A stretch of DNA of 64,000 nt from Roseibium aggregatum (GCF_017309185.1 NZ_JAEKJZ010000002.1:558001-622000), one strand, 5' to 3'. Positions 1 through 8,731 are shown, numbered from the stretch's first letter. The notes: generated by a model from the sequence alone, not told the origin. A program made the numbers and translations.

Positions 1-591
1 GCGGATAATCTCGCCGATCAACGCAGTCGCTCCGCCGCTATAGATCCAGCGCTCGCCCGGCTCCGCCACAAGCGGCCGGTCCAGAATGTAGCGGTGACGG
101 TCCGGCGCCATTTCCATGGCGATTTCGCTGTTTTCCGGCCCGGTGTAGGGCTTGCTTTCGTCCCATTCCATGCCGAGCGTCATGGTCAGCGCGTGCTCGA
201 CCGTCCGGCTCATCCGTTGCGGATCGGCGGCGAGATCGGGATACTCGGGAAAGAGGCTCAGGATCGGCGTGTCCAGCCGGGGCACGAGCCCTCTCTCAAG
301 GGCAATCCCGTAAAGCAGGCTGACGATGCTCTTGGAAACCGAGCGCAGATCGTGCAGCGTGTCCTCCGAAAACGCCACCTCCCCAAGCGGCCGCCCCCAG
401 TTCTCGTCCGGCCCCCTACCGTAGCTTTCCAGAACCGTTTCGCCGGAGCGCTCGGCCAGAACAGCGTGGAGATGGGGCAACTGCCCGGCTTGCTCACCGC
501 TTGTCAGCTTGCGCCCGATCATCGGATCGAAGCCGAGATTTTCGGCGGCGAGAGCATGGGGAGAGAGAGAAAGAGACGCCACAGATTTCAT
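1..591 (-). CDS. Serine hydrolase, class C beta-lactamase/PBP-like family (3' end outside window)
   Basis: The 197 codons present match the beta-lactamase-related serine hydrolases. A nucleophile motif S-V-S-K lies at residues 84-87 in the context RSVSKSIVSLLYG, and a Y-S-G triad at about residue 184 takes the place of YxN. The region around residue 140 (MSRTVEHALTMTLGMEWDES) is typical of these esterases and D-aminopeptidase-like enzymes. The gene continues past position 1, so its C-terminal KTG-like region is not seen. I start it at ATG 591. The frame stays open upstream to a stop near 710 without another ATG, so a TTG start further out cannot be excluded. It is divergent from the multicopper oxidase. 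The family call is firm; the substrate is unknown. Confidence 0.8.
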   Translation of the reverse strand, partial: MKSVASLSLSPHALAAENLGFDPMIGRKLTSGEQAGQLPHLHAVLAERSGETVLESYGRGPDENWGRPLGEVAFSEDTLHDLRSVSKSIVSLLYGIALERGLVPRLDTPILSLFPEYPDLAADPQRMSRTVEHALTMTLGMEWDESKPYTGPENSEIAMEMAPDRHRYILDRPLVAEPGERWIYSGGATALIGEIIR

Positions 592-773
592 CCGATTGAA
601 GAGAGCACCATCCGCATTTTGACGGAGTTTCTGGCGAATGCGAACCTTTTTCCCGGCCGCTCCATCCAAAAAAAGGGGCAAGTCTGCTTGACCTTCCAGC
701 GGCTGGAGACCCAATGTTTTTCACCGGCCGCACGTTCCGGCAGCAGACAAGCGTTTTCTCGGGACATCACGTC

Positions 774-2159
774 ATGGACAGACGATCAATCCTCAAAGCC
801 GCGCTCCTTGGCACCGCAAGCCTGGCGGCGCCATCTTTCTCTTTGGCCCGAACCCCGGACGGCCTCTTTGAGTTGACCGCCGGCAAGGGCCAGGGAAGAC
901 TGTACGGCGACGCGGGAGGCCTGTCCGAACTCTGGCTCTACAACGACCGTCTTCCCGGTCCTGAAATCCGGGTCAAGCGCGGCGAGCGGGTCAGGGTCCT
1001 CTTCAAAAACACTCTCGATGAACCAACCTCCGTGCACTGGCACGGGATACGGATCGACAATGCCATGGACGGCGTCGCCGGCCTGACCCAGCCGCCCGTG
1101 CAGCCTGGCGAGAGCTTCGAGTACGATTTCGTCGCACCGGATGCGGGCACCTATTGGTATCACGCCCACACCATGAGCTGGAACCAGGTCCCGCGCGGTC
1201 TTGCGGGACCGCTCATCGTGGAAGACGAAAAGCCTCATTTCCCGGTCAAGCGCGACATCACTCTGTTTTTGAGCGACTGGCGCCTCGACGACAAAGGCCT
1301 CCTGGAAACAGCAAGTTTCGGCGCGATGCACGATTTCGCTCACGCCGGACGGCTCGGAAACTGGCTGACGATCAACGGACAGTCCATGCCCGACATCCCC
1401 TTGCAGCAGGGACGCTGGCACCGGTTGCGCCTGATCAACGCCTCCGCCTCACGCGTCCTCGACCTGGCTCCGGACCGGTTCGGGGCGCAGGTAATCGGTC
1501 TGGACGGCCAGGCTTTCAGCGCTCCGCGAGAGATCTCCGGCACCCTCCAGCTTGCTCCCGCACAGCGCATGGACCTGATCGTACGCCCTGAGAAAACCGG
1601 CACGCTTCCCTTCGAGATGATGACGGGCAAGCCTTTCACCTTCGCCAGATTTCAGGTGACGGAGACCGACAGCGAAGATCTGCAACTCACGCTGCCGCCG
1701 GCAAACGATCTTGAGGAACCCGATCTTTCCTTCGCCCGGGAGCTGCCGCTCGTCATGGCGGGAGGAGCCATGGGTGGAATGCGTTCCCTGATGCGGGACG
1801 GCGTCAGCCTGAACCCCCGCGAAATGATGGAGGCCGGCCTGTTCTGGGCCTTCAACGGCTCCGCCGGGATGGAGGACACGCCGTTTTTCACCGCCAACCA
1901 GGGTGAAACCATCGTTCTTGAAAGCCGCAACGACACCGCCTTCCCGCATGCCATTCATCTGCACGGCCATCATTTCAGGGTCCTGGAGCGTAATGGAGTG
2001 AAACTGGATCACCAGGACTGGCGCGATACCTTCACCACCGTTCCCGAAGAGACGGTCAAAATCGCCTTTGTCGCGGACAACCCCGGCAAGTGGCTGCTTC
2101 ACTGCCACATGCTTGGTCATTCGGCGTCAGGCATGATGAACTGGTTTGAGGTGAGCTGA
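774..2159 (+). CDS. Multicopper oxidase with Tat-type signal (CueO/bilirubin oxidase-like)
   Basis: This is a 461-residue three-cupredoxin oxidase. All four copper-binding segments are visible: HWHG (His88, His90), WYHAH (His130, His132), HAIHLHGH near residue 395, and HCHMLGHSASGM near the C-terminus, which supplies the type-1 Cys/His and an axial Met. The N-terminus MDRRSILKAALLG followed by an alanine-rich stretch is a twin-arginine signal, so the enzyme should fold with copper and be exported to the periplasm. A short Met-rich patch (AGGAMGGMRSLMRDG) recalls the CueO Met insert. A likely role is cuprous-ion oxidation or copper tolerance, but oxidation of an organic substrate is equally possible. 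I chose ATG 774 over the in-frame ATG at 714 because the signal peptide begins there. It ends 2 bp before the convergent thyA. Confidence 0.9.
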   Translation: MDRRSILKAALLGTASLAAPSFSLARTPDGLFELTAGKGQGRLYGDAGGLSELWLYNDRLPGPEIRVKRGERVRVLFKNTLDEPTSVHWHGIRIDNAMDGVAGLTQPPVQPGESFEYDFVAPDAGTYWYHAHTMSWNQVPRGLAGPLIVEDEKPHFPVKRDITLFLSDWRLDDKGLLETASFGAMHDFAHAGRLGNWLTINGQSMPDIPLQQGRWHRLRLINASASRVLDLAPDRFGAQVIGLDGQAFSAPREISGTLQLAPAQRMDLIVRPEKTGTLPFEMMTGKPFTFARFQVTETDSEDLQLTLPPANDLEEPDLSFARELPLVMAGGAMGGMRSLMRDGVSLNPREMMEAGLFWAFNGSAGMEDTPFFTANQGETIVLESRNDTAFPHAIHLHGHHFRVLERNGVKLDHQDWRDTFTTVPEETVKIAFVADNPGKWLLHCHMLGHSASGMMNWFEVS

Positions 2160-2161
2160 CC

Positions 2162-2956
2162 TTACACCGCGATCGGCGCGGCGATATGCGGAAGCGGATC
2201 GTAATTCACCAGTTCGAAATCCGCGTATTTGAAAGCGAACAGATCGGTGACCGCCGGGTTGATCTTCATCTCCGGCAGGGCGCGCGGCGTACGGGTGAGC
2301 TGTTCGCGGGCCTGGTCGAAATGGTTGGAATAAAGATGGGCATCGCCCAGTGTATGCACGAAGTCGCCGGGCTTCAGACCGGTTACCTGGGCGATCATCA
2401 TGGTCAGCAGCGCATAGGAGGCGATGTTGAAGGGCACGCCCAGAAACACATCGGCCGAGCGCTGGTAGAGCTGGCAGGAAAGCCTGCCGTCCGCCACATA
2501 GAACTGGAACAGGGAATGGCACGGCGGCAGGGCCATTTCGTCAACCAGCGCCGGGTTCCAGGCGGAGACGATCAGGCGGCGGCTTTCCGGATTGCTGCGG
2601 ATCATTTCCAGAAGCTTGGCAATCTGGTCGATGGAACGCCCGTCCGGCGCCGGCCAGGAGCGCCACTGGTAGCCGTAAACCGGGCCGAGATCGCCGTTCT
2701 CGTCCGCCCAGTCGTCCCAGATCTTGACCCCGTTTTCCTTGAGATAACGGATGTTGGTATCGCCGGACAAAAACCAGAGCAACTCGTGGATGATGGATTT
2801 AAGGTGCAGCTTCTTGGTGGTGACCAGGGGAAAGCCATCCGCCATATCGAAACGCATCTGATGGCCGAAGATCGAGCGCGTGCCCGTTCCGGTGCGGTCG
2901 CCGCGATCGACGCCTTCCTCGAGGATTTTTGCCAGGAGATCGAGATATTGCTGCAC
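2162..2956 (-). CDS. thyA: Thymidylate synthase ThyA
   Basis: ThyA converts dUMP and methylene-tetrahydrofolate to dTMP and dihydrofolate. The product is recognisable over its whole length: DRTGTGT near the N-terminus, [31 protein letters not shown], the active-site segment [11 protein letters not shown] with the catalytic Cys at about 146, and the nucleotide-binding [18 protein letters not shown] place the start at GTG 2956. It follows AAGGA with 7-nt spacing and gives 264 residues, the same length as the E. coli enzyme; an ATG at 3022 would add 22 residues with no family counterpart. The gene is divergent from the ssrA promoter. A dfr gene, often next to thyA in Rhizobiales, is not seen here. 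Confidence 0.97.
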   Translation of the reverse strand: MQQYLDLLAKILEEGVDRGDRTGTGTRSIFGHQMRFDMADGFPLVTTKKLHLKSIIHELLWFLSGDTNIRYLKENGVKIWDDWADENGDLGPVYGYQWRSWPAPDGRSIDQIAKLLEMIRSNPESRRLIVSAWNPALVDEMALPPCHSLFQFYVADGRLSCQLYQRSADVFLGVPFNIASYALLTMMIAQVTGLKPGDFVHTLGDAHLYSNHFDQAREQLTRTPRALPEMKINPAVTDLFAFKYADFELVNYDPLPHIAAPIAV

Positions 2957-3104
2957 GGCCGGTTCCTTACCGAAAGCGACATTTCCGAATGGGCCTAACT
3001 TCGCAGATTTTTGGCAAAACACACCCCCTCCAACGGCCTTTCCCCAGATCCTGTCCCGCGTGGCACCGCTTCGCCGGCAAACCGCCTGCTTTGCGCGAAA
3101 CCTC

Positions 3105-3133
3105 TTTCAATTCCTTGCCGAAACCCCTATATC
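3105..3133 (+). promoter_or_regulatory. Probable promoter of ssrA (tmRNA)
   Basis: TTTCAA at 3105-3110 and TATATC at 3128-3133 are separated by 17 nt. This is an acceptable sigma-70-type pair that would start transcription near 3140, just upstream of the first tmRNA helix strand. It lies between the divergent thyA and the tmRNA gene. The assignment rests on position and spacing only. Confidence 0.45.
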
Positions 3134-3139
3134 AGGCGT

Positions 3140-3490
3140 GCTGGGCAACCAGCTATGGCAATAAACGGTCAGTGCAATAAGCCTATCGGACCCGGGGGCG
3201 GTACCCGGCGCCTCCACCAAAGCTCATACGGTTGCGGATCAGGAATCGCATGAGTTTCGGCGGGGGCGAAATAGGATCGACGAGGGTGTAAAGACTGCGC
3301 TTTTGCTCGGCATTGTACCACCGTTATCGGGCTGTTCTAATAGTTGCAAACGACAACTATGCTATGGACAACGCCGTCGCTGCGTAATGCAGTGCAGGTA
3401 GTCCTTTAAAGTCCTGTTGGGTTAGCTCCGGCAGGCGGGGTTCGGAGGCACCTGGCAACAGAAGCCTCCACTTCTTCATTCCCCCACCTG
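3140..3490 (+). ncRNA. ssrA: tmRNA, circularly permuted two-piece form (alpha-tmRNA)
   Basis: The RNA rescues stalled ribosomes and tags the nascent chain for proteolysis. The acceptor piece comes first. It has a T arm CCGGG/CCCGG around 3192-3207, then the acceptor strand CGCCTCC and ACCA ending at 3219. A spacer of about 42 nt follows, then the coding piece starting at 3262 with GGGGGCG, which pairs over 7 bp with CGCCTCC. Helix 2 can also be drawn: ACCGTT with AACGGT (3164-3169), and GCATTG with CAGTGC. The resume codon is GCA at 3346 and the frame reads ANDNYAMDNAVAA, ending in TAA at 3385-3387. Pseudoknot-like complementary stretches follow. Core coordinates are firm; the outer ends (about 3140 and about 3490, possibly to 3598) are estimates. 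Confidence 0.92.
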
Positions 3491-3578
3491 TTATACCGAG
3501 CCACAAGGTCGTGAGTGACCCGCCGGGGCAAGTTGGTGTAAGCTTGTCTCGAGAAACGCATTCTTCGGGTATCCCTTG

Positions 3579-3598
3579 GAAAAGAGCCTTTTCTTTTT
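3579..3598 (+). terminator. Possible weak intrinsic terminator after ssrA
   Basis: GAAAAG (3579-3584) and CTTTTC (3588-3593) form a 6-bp stem with an AGC loop, followed by five Ts. The stem is A/T-rich and short, so termination would be weak. The position between tmRNA and sspB fits. Confidence 0.35.
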
Positions 3599-3660
3599 GA
3601 TCCCGGCCCCGCAATGTGGTCCTGATAAACGACTGTTCCAACGAGATTCGACAAAAGCTG

Positions 3661-4239
3661 ATGTCTGAAGACCTACTGCGATACGACATTCTGATCCAGG
3701 ACGCGCTGCGTGGCGCCGTCAAGAAGATCCTTGCCGAGGTCGGACGCACCGGGCTGCCCGGAGAACACCACTTCTACATCGCCTTCGACACCAACGCCCC
3801 CGGCGTGCGCATCTCCCAGCGCCTGAAGGAGCGGTATCCGCAGGAGATGACCATCGTCCTGCAGCACCAGTTCTGGGACCTTGCCATCGGCGAGCATGCC
3901 TTCGAGGTCGGACTGTCCTTCGGCGGCGTCCCGGAAAAGCTGCTGGTGCCCTTCTCCGCCATCAAAGGCTTCTTCGATCCGTCCGTACAGTTCGCTCTGG
4001 AGTTCGACCCCGGCAAGACCGCGGAAGAGCTTCCCGAGGAATTGCTCGAGGCCGTCGAAGAACTTGCCAAGGCCGAGCAGGAGCTCGCCGAAGGCGAGGC
4101 ATCCGAGAAAGGCCCGTCCAAACTGAAGGAAGCCGCCTCTTCCGACAACGAAGGCGGGGAAAAGCCCGAAGCAAAATCGCCTGAGAACGACGGCGGCGGC
4201 GAAGTCGTTTCCCTGGATGCCTTCCGCAAGAAGACCTGA
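3661..4239 (+). CDS. sspB: SspB family ClpXP adaptor (alpha type)
   Basis: SspB tethers ssrA-tagged proteins to ClpX and speeds their degradation. The N-terminal half carries the family's beta-rich substrate-binding domain: EDLLRYDILIQDALRG, HHFYIAFDT, ERYPQEMTIVLQHQFWDL, and SFGGVPEKLLVPFSAIKGFFDPS. An acidic low-complexity tail of about 70 residues (Glu, Lys, Pro) ends in the short conserved motif VSLDAFRKK, where SspB proteins carry their ClpX-docking peptide. I start at ATG 3661, giving 192 residues, where the family alignment begins; the frame is open to 3616. Its position directly behind ssrA places the tag and its adaptor side by side. It heads a co-directional run with the next two small genes. 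Confidence 0.93.
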   Translation: MSEDLLRYDILIQDALRGAVKKILAEVGRTGLPGEHHFYIAFDTNAPGVRISQRLKERYPQEMTIVLQHQFWDLAIGEHAFEVGLSFGGVPEKLLVPFSAIKGFFDPSVQFALEFDPGKTAEELPEELLEAVEELAKAEQELAEGEASEKGPSKLKEAASSDNEGGEKPEAKSPENDGGGEVVSLDAFRKKT

Positions 4240-4260
4240 CCGGCAGAACTTGAGGACCTC

Positions 4261-4470
4261 ATGAGCGCGGACATCGTCAATCTGCGCCAGGCGCGCAAGG
4301 ACAAGAAACGCCGGGACAAGGACAAGGCGGCTGAAGACAACCGGCGCAAATTCGGCCGCACCAAAGCCGAACGCGAGACCGCCCGCCGAAACCGCCAGGA
4401 TCTGGAACGTCAGGTCGAGGGCCACAAACTCGACAAGTCCCACCCCTCGGACGGCGATGACGGCGCGTAG
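4261..4470 (+). CDS. DUF4169 family small basic protein
   Basis: This 69-residue, highly charged protein is dominated by Lys, Arg, Asp and Glu. It opens with MSADIVNLRQARKDKKR and contains KFGRTKAER, the signature of DUF4169 proteins found downstream of sspB in many Rhizobiales. It is probably largely helical, with no signal peptide or membrane segment. It begins 21 nt after sspB and ends 6 nt before the ribbon-helix-helix gene, so the three are probably co-transcribed. Its function is unknown. Confidence 0.8.
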   Translation: MSADIVNLRQARKDKKRRDKDKAAEDNRRKFGRTKAERETARRNRQDLERQVEGHKLDKSHPSDGDDGA

Positions 4471-4476
4471 TCACCC

Positions 4477-4695
4477 ATGGCGCTGATCAAACGCTCGCTG
4501 TCGCTGCACGCCCACCGGACCAGCCTGGCGCTCGAGCTGGAATTCTGGCAGGTGGTGGATGACTGCGTCGAAGCGGAAAACCGGTCGCTTGCCGGTCTGA
4601 TCGCCGAGATCGACGACAGCCGCGATCCGGATGACCCGCTCTCTTCCGCTGTCCGGGTCTGGGCGCTGAACCGCGTCAAAGGAAACCGCCCGTAG
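4477..4695 (+). CDS. Ribbon-helix-helix domain protein (RHH_4-like)
   Basis: The 72 residues open with a short strand (IKRSLSLHAHRTSLALE), continue with a helix (FWQVVDDCVEAENRSLAGLIAEID) and end in SSAVRVWALNRV. This is the layout of the RHH_4 family of small presumed DNA-binding proteins common in alphaproteobacteria. It lies 6 nt behind the DUF4169 gene, so it probably shares the sspB transcript. The target is unknown. Confidence 0.8.
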   Translation: MALIKRSLSLHAHRTSLALELEFWQVVDDCVEAENRSLAGLIAEIDDSRDPDDPLSSAVRVWALNRVKGNRP

Positions 4696-4752
4696 TGCAT
4701 GTTGCGATGGCGGCCCGTGAAGCCCAGGCGGCAGACCCGAAGCTCCTGTAGC

Positions 4753-4790
4753 TGCGGGGCTCTGAGCGACGCAGCGCCCAGAGCCCCGCA
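4753..4790. terminator. Strong hairpin between converging genes
   Basis: TGCGGGGCTCTG (4753-4764) and CAGAGCCCCGCA (4779-4790) form a perfect 12-bp stem with a 14-nt loop. It sits between the ends of the sspB run (+) and the BtpA-family gene (-), so it can serve both. No long T-tract follows on either strand. Confidence 0.6.
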
Positions 4791-4804
4791 GGACATGCGT
4801 GTGT

Positions 4805-5608
4805 TTAAGCGCGGGTCGACTTCACGATGTTCATGAACTCCAGCGCACGGCCGGCATCGACCGCATTCCAGGTGTGCCCGTCAACCTTGAGGGAAGACCC
4901 GACAATGCAGCCGTCCGCGATCTTGAGCACATCGGCCACGGTCGCGTGCTTGACCCCGGTGTTGGCAAGCACGGGGGTGTCCGGCAGCGCTTTCTTGACC
5001 GCTTCGAGATCGTTCATCTCGGCCGCCTCGCCGGTGATCGCACCGGAGACGAGCACCGCGTCGGGAATCGAGGAGAACACAGCCGAGCGCGCGCGATCCG
5101 GCAGCGGGCGAGCGTCAAGCGAATGGGCGAACTCGGCCGAAACGTTGTTCAGGATGACAAGGTCCTTGCGATCGAGCCGGCGTGCTTCGCGCATCGCACG
5201 ACCGGCGTTCGGCGTCCAAGGCCCCATGTCAGAGGCATAGGTTCCGGTGAAGATCTCGCGCACGAACGAGGCGCCCGTCGCCGCGGCCAGGGCAACCGTC
5301 GCATCGGGATCCCACAGGACGTTGACGCCGAAGGGCTTGCGGATCTTCTCGCGCAGGCGACCGATCACAAACGCCATTGCCGAGGTGGTTGCGACATTCA
5401 CCTCCAGTTCGTAGGGCCGATCGTTCTCGTTGCCGAACATCACGGCGTCGACATCGGCGGCCTGAAGGGCATCCAGATCCTTCAGGGCGGCCTGATAGAT
5501 CCCTTCGACACCGGCATTGGCGTCGTAAAGCGGGGTACCGGGCATCGGGTTGAGGTGCACCATTGCGATAACGGGCTTGATCCCCGGGAAAAGCGACCCG
5601 AATTTCAT
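4805..5608 (-). CDS. BtpA/SgcQ family protein
   Basis: The 267-residue protein is a predicted TIM-barrel-like member of the BtpA/SgcQ family: IAMVHLNPMPGTP near the N-terminus, DAVMFGNENDRPY, GVNVLWDPDATVALAAATGA, FVREIFTGTYASDMG, and LANTGVKHATVADVL with GSSLKVDG near the end. BtpA was named for photosystem I biogenesis in cyanobacteria. Relatives such as SgcQ sit in sugar-uptake operons with no established reaction, as here. It is the last gene of the minus-strand transporter run, 63 nt after the permease. An aldolase- or epimerase-type step in sugar breakdown is a guess from fold and context. Confidence 0.85.
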   Translation of the reverse strand: MKFGSLFPGIKPVIAMVHLNPMPGTPLYDANAGVEGIYQAALKDLDALQAADVDAVMFGNENDRPYELEVNVATTSAMAFVIGRLREKIRKPFGVNVLWDPDATVALAAATGASFVREIFTGTYASDMGPWTPNAGRAMREARRLDRKDLVILNNVSAEFAHSLDARPLPDRARSAVFSSIPDAVLVSGAITGEAAEMNDLEAVKKALPDTPVLANTGVKHATVADVLKIADGCIVGSSLKVDGHTWNAVDAGRALEFMNIVKSTRA

Positions 5609-5671
5609 GGCAAGTCTCTCCTTTGACCCCGCCTCAGGCGGAGTTCGGTTAAAGCGGAAACGGAAGCGGCC

Positions 5672-6547
5672 TCAGGTCTTTCTGCGTTCCAGCAGAAAGA
5701 AGAAGACCACCGTGATGAGAAGAACGATCAGGAGCAGGATGAAGGCGGCAGCGCTGCCCTCGTTCAAGGCAAGCCCCTGAAAGGCGCGTTTATAGGCAAA
5801 GAAGGACAGCAGCTCGGTCGAGACGCCGGGGCCGCCCTTGGTCAGGATGTAGATCAGATCATAGGTGCGAAACTCGTTGATCAGCTGGATCACCACCGCG
5901 ATCATCGCGACCGGACGCAGCAGCGGCAAAGTGATGTACCAGAACTGCTGCATGGGACCTGCGCCATCGACCTCGGCCGCTTCGTACGGATCGCGCGGCA
6001 ACGAGGCGAGCCCGGCCGAAAGCAGGAGGATGACGAATGAGGTCTGCTGCCAGATATCGATGAAGATCATGGTTTTCAGCGCCAGTCCCGAATCGCCCAG
6101 CCAGTCGATCATCGGCAGGCCGAGCCCGGCCAGCGTCTGGTTGACAATGCCCAGATTGGGCTGCAGCAGCATTCGCCAGATCAGGGCGACGGCGACAGGA
6201 GACATGGCCATCGGCAGGGTGAGCACAGCGAAATAGACACCACGCATCGCGACCACCTGGCGCAGCATGAGCGCAATGCCGAGCCCTACGACGAACTCGC
6301 CCATCACTGTGGCAACCGAATAGCGCAAGGTTATGCCGAGCGAATTCCAGAACAGCGGCTCCGACATGATCGCGAGGAAATTTCCGAAGCCGGTGATGGT
6401 CAGCGCCGGACGGATAAGCGTCATGGAAGAAAGCGAAATGGCGGCCGCGTAAAGCACCGGCAGGCCCATGACGATGGCCAGCATCGTCAGGCCCGGGCCG
6501 GCAAAGCCCCATCCTGCGCGCATCATGTCGGTCGTTTTCGTGCTCAT
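5672..6547 (-). CDS. Carbohydrate ABC transporter permease (MalF/UgpA-like)
   Basis: This is an inner-membrane permease of 291 residues with about six membrane spans (for example FAGPGLTMLAIVMGLPVLYA near the start and AAFILLLIVLLITVVFFFLL at the end). The EAA loop that contacts the ATPase is visible as EAAEVDGAGPMQQFWYITLP around residue 210. GGPGVSTELLSFFAYK near the end is typical of the MalF-type partner. I use ATG 6547, preceded by AAGAGA; the in-frame TTG at 6571 lacks such support. It pairs with the permease at 7931-8731 and lies between the binding protein and the BtpA-family gene. Confidence 0.92.
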   Translation of the reverse strand: MSTKTTDMMRAGWGFAGPGLTMLAIVMGLPVLYAAAISLSSMTLIRPALTITGFGNFLAIMSEPLFWNSLGITLRYSVATVMGEFVVGLGIALMLRQVVAMRGVYFAVLTLPMAMSPVAVALIWRMLLQPNLGIVNQTLAGLGLPMIDWLGDSGLALKTMIFIDIWQQTSFVILLLSAGLASLPRDPYEAAEVDGAGPMQQFWYITLPLLRPVAMIAVVIQLINEFRTYDLIYILTKGGPGVSTELLSFFAYKRAFQGLALNEGSAAAFILLLIVLLITVVFFFLLERRKT

Positions 6548-6616
6548 CGGGTCTCTTTCGGCCGGCTGCAACCGGGAGGCGAGCGGGACGTATCCCGCCC
6601 GCCTCCGCGATTTGCG

Positions 6617-7888
6617 TTACTTGTTCATCAGGTCGGTAAGGCCTGAAGAGGCAGCTTCGAGCGCGTCGGAGACGGTCGCATCGCCGCTGGCTGCGAGCGA
6701 GACCTGGGTGCCAAGAGTGTCTTCGTACTGCGCCGAATAGGTGAAGATCGGGAAGGATTTCCCGCTTTCGACCACAGCCATGGCGTCCTTGTAGAACGGG
6801 TATTTCGCCAGGACATCCGGGTTGGTGTAGACCTCGGCCTGCACCGGCGCGTGACCCTCCATTGCACGAGCTACGGCGACGTCCTTGCTCTGAACCCAGG
6901 TGATGAACTTCCAGGCGGCATCCTTTTCTTCCTGCGGAACGTTCTTGGCGATGCCCCAGCCCCAGCCGCCGCTTTCGCCGTGGCCGCCCGGCATGACCGA
7001 CAGCGCCACCTTGCCTGCGACATCCGGACAGGTTTCGGCATTGTCGATCTGCGGCAGCATCCACCAGTAGGTGACCATCGAGAACGCTTCGCCCGAGCAC
7101 ATCAGCCGCATCGTGTCATCGAGCGTGGCCGAAAGAGCCCCGGTCTGCGCGGCGTTGTTGATCGCGTCCTTGTAGAGGGAAAGCGCGGTCTCGCCCGCCT
7201 CGCCCGCCAAAACGACGTTGCCGTCGGCATCGAGATATTCGCCGCCCGCGGAAAACAGGTAGTTGGAGAATTCCATCGCGTTCGGGTCACCCTTCTGACC
7301 CTGCATCGCGGCGCCGTTGACCTTGCCGTGCGCCTTCATGAACTTGGCGATCTCGACATATTCCTCGAGCGTCCCGGGCGCCTTCAGCTCCTGGCCGGTC
7401 TCCGATTTATAGGCCGCCTTGAGATCCGCGTCATTGAGCAGGTCGGTGCGGTAGATCAGGCCCATCGAATAATTGTACATCGGCACGAGGGGCATTGATT
7501 CCTGGGTGTTGCCCAGAAGATCCATCGTCGAGGGAATGAAGGCCGACATGTCGAAGCCGGATTCTTCGGCATAGGGCTTGAGGTCTTCCAGCCAGCCGGC
7601 AGCCGGGAATTCGCCCGCCCAGAGGAAATCCACCTCAAGCAGATTGTAATCACTTTCTCCGCTGACAAGTTGCGCCACCAGCTTGTCGTGCATGTCGCCG
7701 TAGCCGACCTTTTCGAACTCGACCTTGATGCCGGTCTTTTCTTCGAATTCGGGAAGCATCTTCTCGATGATCGCCGTTTCCGGAACGTCTTCCATGAGCG
7801 CTTTCAGCGTGACGCCGTCAGCCAGAGCGGTACCGCCGAAAAGGGAAGCCGCAAGTCCAAGTGTCAGCGGGAAACAGGTCTTTTTCAT
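6617..7888 (-). CDS. Extracellular sugar-binding protein of the ABC transporter
   Basis: The 423-residue protein has a cleavable Sec signal (MKKTCFPLTLGLAASLFGGTALA) followed by a type-I sugar-binding lobe: TAIIEKMLPEFEEKTGIKVEFEKVGYGD and LEVDFLWAGEF. GGHGESGGWGWGIAKNVPQEEKDAAWKFITW is the hinge and C-lobe hallmark of this family. It would capture the substrate in the periplasm and deliver it to the two permeases. It lies between the two permease genes, with 69 nt to the next gene and 42 nt from the previous one. The ligand cannot be read from sequence; neighbouring kinase and dehydrogenase genes suggest a sugar, sugar alcohol or sugar acid. Confidence 0.93.
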   Translation of the reverse strand: MKKTCFPLTLGLAASLFGGTALADGVTLKALMEDVPETAIIEKMLPEFEEKTGIKVEFEKVGYGDMHDKLVAQLVSGESDYNLLEVDFLWAGEFPAAGWLEDLKPYAEESGFDMSAFIPSTMDLLGNTQESMPLVPMYNYSMGLIYRTDLLNDADLKAAYKSETGQELKAPGTLEEYVEIAKFMKAHGKVNGAAMQGQKGDPNAMEFSNYLFSAGGEYLDADGNVVLAGEAGETALSLYKDAINNAAQTGALSATLDDTMRLMCSGEAFSMVTYWWMLPQIDNAETCPDVAGKVALSVMPGGHGESGGWGWGIAKNVPQEEKDAAWKFITWVQSKDVAVARAMEGHAPVQAEVYTNPDVLAKYPFYKDAMAVVESGKSFPIFTYSAQYEDTLGTQVSLAASGDATVSDALEAASSGLTDLMNK

Positions 7889-7930
7889 TTCAATATCCTC
7901 ATCTGTAAGGTTTGACTGCTCTTCTTGTTG

Positions 7931-8731
7931 TTATTTCACCGATCCGAAGGAGAGCCCCTCGACCAGGTATTTCTGAATGAACTTGGCGGCGACCATCAGC
8001 GGCAGAATGGCGAGCGAAACGCCCGCGGCGACATTGGAGATCTGCACGCCGTTGGAGGTCTGAAGACTTGCAAGCGCGACCGGAACCGTCGCCGTGTTCG
8101 ACCCTCCCAGGATCAGGGCGAACAGAAACTCGTTCCAGGAAAGGATGAAACCGAGCACCGCCGCCGCCATGATGCCGGGCGCCGCAACCGGGAGCACCAC
8201 GCGCCAGAAGGCACCCCAGCGGGTCGCGCCGTCTGTCATGGCCGCGCCCTCGAGGTCCTCGGGGATCGCCTCGAAGAAACCCATCAGGATCCAGGTCAGG
8301 AACGGCAGGTTGATTGCCGCGTAGACAATCGTCAGGCCGGTCAGCGAATTGGTCAGGCCGACGTTTCGAAACAACATGAAGGTCGGCAGCGCCAGTGCCA
8401 CGGGCGGAAGCATCTGGCTGGCGAGCGTCGCGAAACGCGCGAACCTGCCGCCGGTGCGAAACCGCGCAAAGGCATAGCCGGTCATCGCGGCGAGCGGCAT
8501 GGTCACGATCACCGACAGGCTCGCCACGATCAGCGAATTCATGTAGTTGCGTCCGAAATTCTTTTCGGCGAACAACGCCCGGTAATTGTCGAGGGTCACC
8601 GACGGCAGGATTGCCGAGCTGTAGCTGTCCTGCGCCGGAACCAGCGATGTGCGCAAGACCCACAAGATCGGAAAGAGCACGATCGTGACGGCCAGGATCA
8701 GCCCGATATGCGAAAGGATCCGCCGGCCCAT
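7931..8731 (-). CDS. Carbohydrate ABC transporter permease (MalG/UgpE-like)
   Basis: The 266-residue second permease has about six membrane spans. An N-terminal segment (HIGLILAVTIVLFPILWVL) is followed by a conserved periplasmic stretch (SYSSAILPSVTLDNYRALF) and the EAA loop EDLEGAAMTDGATRWGAFWRVVLP. The end, KFIQKYLVEGLSFGSVK, is typical of the MalG branch, where the final residues reach into the ATPase dimer. I start at ATG 8731, one base after the ATPase stop codon; the frame is open to 8800 but has no family counterpart there. Confidence 0.93.
   Translation of the reverse strand: MGRRILSHIGLILAVTIVLFPILWVLRTSLVPAQDSYSSAILPSVTLDNYRALFAEKNFGRNYMNSLIVASLSVIVTMPLAAMTGYAFARFRTGGRFARFATLASQMLPPVALALPTFMLFRNVGLTNSLTGLTIVYAAINLPFLTWILMGFFEAIPEDLEGAAMTDGATRWGAFWRVVLPVAAPGIMAAAVLGFILSWNEFLFALILGGSNTATVPVALASLQTSNGVQISNVAAGVSLAILPLMVAAKFIQKYLVEGLSFGSVK

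Noticed and set aside
94-876. 260-codon plus-strand frame at the left edge
   Set aside because: It is antisense to the serine hydrolase, whose minus-strand reading has the SxxK and YSG motifs.
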